NCBI RefSeq assembly: GCF_001542775.1
Contig: NZ_CP014145.1
Coordinates: 3,286,001-3,350,000, forward strand
Direction of reading: 5' to 3'
From: Microterricola viridarii
GTDB lineage: Bacteria > Actinomycetota > Actinomycetes > Actinomycetales > Microbacteriaceae
DNA length: 64,000 nt
Shown one piece after another: positions 62,455-64,000 of this stretch (positions within the stretch are counted from its first letter, which is position 1; each line of letters starts with the position of its first letter). Under the pieces are notes generated by a model. The model had not been told where the DNA came from. It made no database searches and was given only the letters and a program-made list of their open reading frames with translations. The translations under genes were made by a program, and so were the position numbers.

Positions 62455-63732
62455 ATGACGACGACGTCGGAACTCACCCACACCCTCGACGCAGACGGCC
62501 AGATCGACCCACCGGCACCGGTACGCGGCACCATCAAACGGCTGCTTGCCTGGATCGTTCCGGCCAACGTCTCGATCTTCCTCATCTGGGGCGCAGTCCC
62601 CGGCATCCTGCTCCCGCTCCAGGTGCAGGGGCTTGACCCGGAGAACAAGGCGGCCAACCTCGCCTGGGTGCTCACGATCGGCTCCGTTGCGGCGATGCTC
62701 GCCCAGCCGATCGCCGGTGCGCTCTCCGACCGCACGCGCAGCCGCTTCGGGCGCCGCGCACCCTGGATGGTCGGCGGCGCGCTGATCGGCGGGCTCGCGC
62801 TCGTCGGCATGGCCCTCGCCAACGGGCTCGTGCAGATCGCCATCGCCTGGACGATGGTGCAGCTCGCCTACAACTTCGCACAGGGCCCGCTCTCGGCCGT
62901 CCTGCCCGACCGCGTGCCCCGCGCGGCCCGCGGCACCTTCTCGGCCCTCTCCGGCCTTGGCCTGATGCTCGGCGCGATCGGCGGCCAGATCGTCGGCGCA
63001 AAGCTCGCCGCTGACATCCCCTCCGGCTACATGCTCCTCGGCGGATTCACCCTGATCGTGGTCACCCTGTTCGTGCTGTTCAACCCGGACCACTCCAGCA
63101 AGCAGATGGTGAAGGAGCCCTTCTCGCTCTCCGACTTCCTGCACACCTTCTGGGTGAACCCGATCGCACACCCGGACTTCTTCTGGGCGTTCATGGGTCG
63201 CCTGCTGCTCTACACCGGCTACTTCGCCGTGACCGGATACCAGCTCTACATCCTGCAGGACTACATCGGCCTCGGCGACAACGCCGTCGCGATGATCCCG
63301 CTGTTCGGCATCGTCAACCTCGCCGCCATCCTCGTCTCGACGCTGGTCTCCGGACCACTCTCGGACAAGCTCGGCCGCCGCAAGGTCTTCGTCTTCGCCT
63401 CCTCGATCCTGGTCGGCGTGGCCCTGGTGTTCCCGATGGTGGCACCGAGCTTCACCGGCTGGATGCTGTTCACCGTCGTCGCGGGCCTCGGCTTCGGCTG
63501 CTTCCAGGCCGTCGACACCGCCCTGATGAGCGAGGTGCTTCCCTCGGCGAAGTCCTTCGCGAAGGACCTCGGCGTCGTCAACATCGCCGCCACCCTGCCG
63601 CAGACGCTCGCCCCGGCCGTCGCCGGCGCCATCGTGCTGGCCTCCGGCGGCTACGTGGCCCTGTTCCCGATCGGCATCGTTCTGTCGATCCTCGGCGCCT
63701 TCGCCGTCTGGGCGATCAAGTCGGTCCGCTAG
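62455..63732 (+). CDS. MFS sugar-type transporter (third paralogue)
   Basis: The 425-residue carrier has the same family features as the two leftward copies: ALSDRTRSRFGRRAPWMVGGA (motif A), HTFWVNPIAHPDFFWAFMGR and LSDKLGRRKVFVFA, ending in the same AIKSVR. It is more diverged than the tandem pair. It is followed 50 bp later by a GH3 beta-glucosidase gene, which points to uptake of beta-glucosides or other oligosaccharides. Divergent from the TetR gene with operator copy C between. Confidence 0.9.
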   Translation: MTTTSELTHTLDADGQIDPPAPVRGTIKRLLAWIVPANVSIFLIWGAVPGILLPLQVQGLDPENKAANLAWVLTIGSVAAMLAQPIAGALSDRTRSRFGRRAPWMVGGALIGGLALVGMALANGLVQIAIAWTMVQLAYNFAQGPLSAVLPDRVPRAARGTFSALSGLGLMLGAIGGQIVGAKLAADIPSGYMLLGGFTLIVVTLFVLFNPDHSSKQMVKEPFSLSDFLHTFWVNPIAHPDFFWAFMGRLLLYTGYFAVTGYQLYILQDYIGLGDNAVAMIPLFGIVNLAAILVSTLVSGPLSDKLGRRKVFVFASSILVGVALVFPMVAPSFTGWMLFTVVAGLGFGCFQAVDTALMSEVLPSAKSFAKDLGVVNIAATLPQTLAPAVAGAIVLASGGYVALFPIGIVLSILGAFAVWAIKSVR

Positions 63733-63782
63733 GACAGCCCAGAAATCTCGTACGCTCTACAGCACCCCACGCAAGGAGAATC

Positions 63783-64000
63783 ATGACCGACTCGACCTCA
63801 ATTGCCGCCCGCGCTTCTGACATCGTGGCTGGCCTCACCCTGGAGGAGAAGGCCTCGCTCACCAGCGGAGCCGACTTCTGGAGCACCAAGGCCATCGACC
63901 ACGCTGGCGTGCCCCGCATCGTGCTGACCGACGGCCCACACGGCGTGCGCCTGCAGCGGGAGGGATCCGACCACCTCGGCCTCGCCGACAGTGTCCCGGC
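63783..64000 (+). CDS. Glycoside hydrolase family 3 beta-glucosidase, N-terminal fragment
   Basis: The frame opens at ATG 63783 behind AAGGAG and runs off the window end (72 residues seen). LTLEEKASLTSGADFW and IVLTDGPHGVRLQ are the start of GH3 enzymes with the TDGPHG substrate-site motif; the Asp nucleophile region would lie beyond the window. No signal peptide, so it is cytosolic and would act on glycosides brought in by the upstream MFS transporter, probably in one operon. Confidence 0.85.
   Translation, partial: MTDSTSIAARASDIVAGLTLEEKASLTSGADFWSTKAIDHAGVPRIVLTDGPHGVRLQREGSDHLGLADSVP

Overview
The window comes from a high-GC Gram-positive chromosome, most likely a member of the Microbacteriaceae (Actinobacteria). 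The evidence is the codon use (strong G/C third positions), many GTG and 4-bp overlapping starts, lipoproteins with an actinobacterial lipobox, and a family of dispersed palindrome-ended repeats (ends CCGCTGGTYGAG / CTCRACCAGCGG) that I associate with this family from memory. No rRNA, tRNA, prophage, insertion sequence or CRISPR array was seen. Most of the window is catabolic and transport genes in operons next to their own regulators.

Region 1 (1-15.4 kb): the end of an ECF sigma factor, a GntR/FCD regulator, a DUF1097 membrane protein, then a tight eight-gene operon (1909-8466). The operon holds an MBL-fold hydrolase, a uronate-dehydrogenase-like SDR, a D-2-hydroxyacid dehydrogenase, OtnI-, OtnK- and OtnC-like enzymes, an Asp/Glu-racemase-like protein and a ModA-like binding protein with no signal peptide. 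It looks like a variant four-carbon sugar-acid (tetronate/aldarate) pathway ending at DHAP. A nucleoside hydrolase follows, then a CopB-type copper ATPase behind a CsoR-like operator. A leftward MFS / nucleoside hydrolase / cytidine deaminase unit (14877 to 11978) carries the same CTATAGTATAG palindrome upstream as the sugar-acid operon, which suggests joint control.

Region 2 (15.4-33 kb): AI-2E family permease, SRPBCC protein, an HxlR/DoxX divergent pair, a DHA2-type MFS pump and leucyl aminopeptidase. Next is a complete nucleoside uptake and salvage cluster: LacI regulator, large operator, ribokinase, BMP-family lipoprotein, a fused ABC ATPase-permease, a second permease and three consecutive nucleoside hydrolases. 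Its last gene ends inside a seven-copy array of the dispersed repeat.

Region 3 (33-53.6 kb): a CrtI-like oxidoreductase, META-domain lipoprotein, SLC13-type anion transporter, small membrane proteins, and a LysR regulator with repeat-derived residues inserted in frame. Amino-acid and lipid catabolism follows: bifunctional PutA, oleate hydratase, GntR, an Lrp/DDAH/RocD arginine-ornithine unit and a POT peptide transporter. Then come a true formylglycine-generating enzyme in an operon with a TetR regulator, and a divergent sugar isomerase / Gfo-Idh-MocA oxidoreductase pair.

Region 4 (53.6-64 kb): a second long repeat block, stand-alone trpF, two type-B carboxylesterases, three paralogous MFS sugar-type transporters and their TetR regulator, and the start of a GH3 beta-glucosidase. 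A shared imperfect palindrome (ACCRARY..RTWYGGT type) lies in front of all three transporters, so this looks like a glycoside, perhaps acyl-glycoside, utilisation regulon. All functional statements are from motif recognition by eye; no database search was run.
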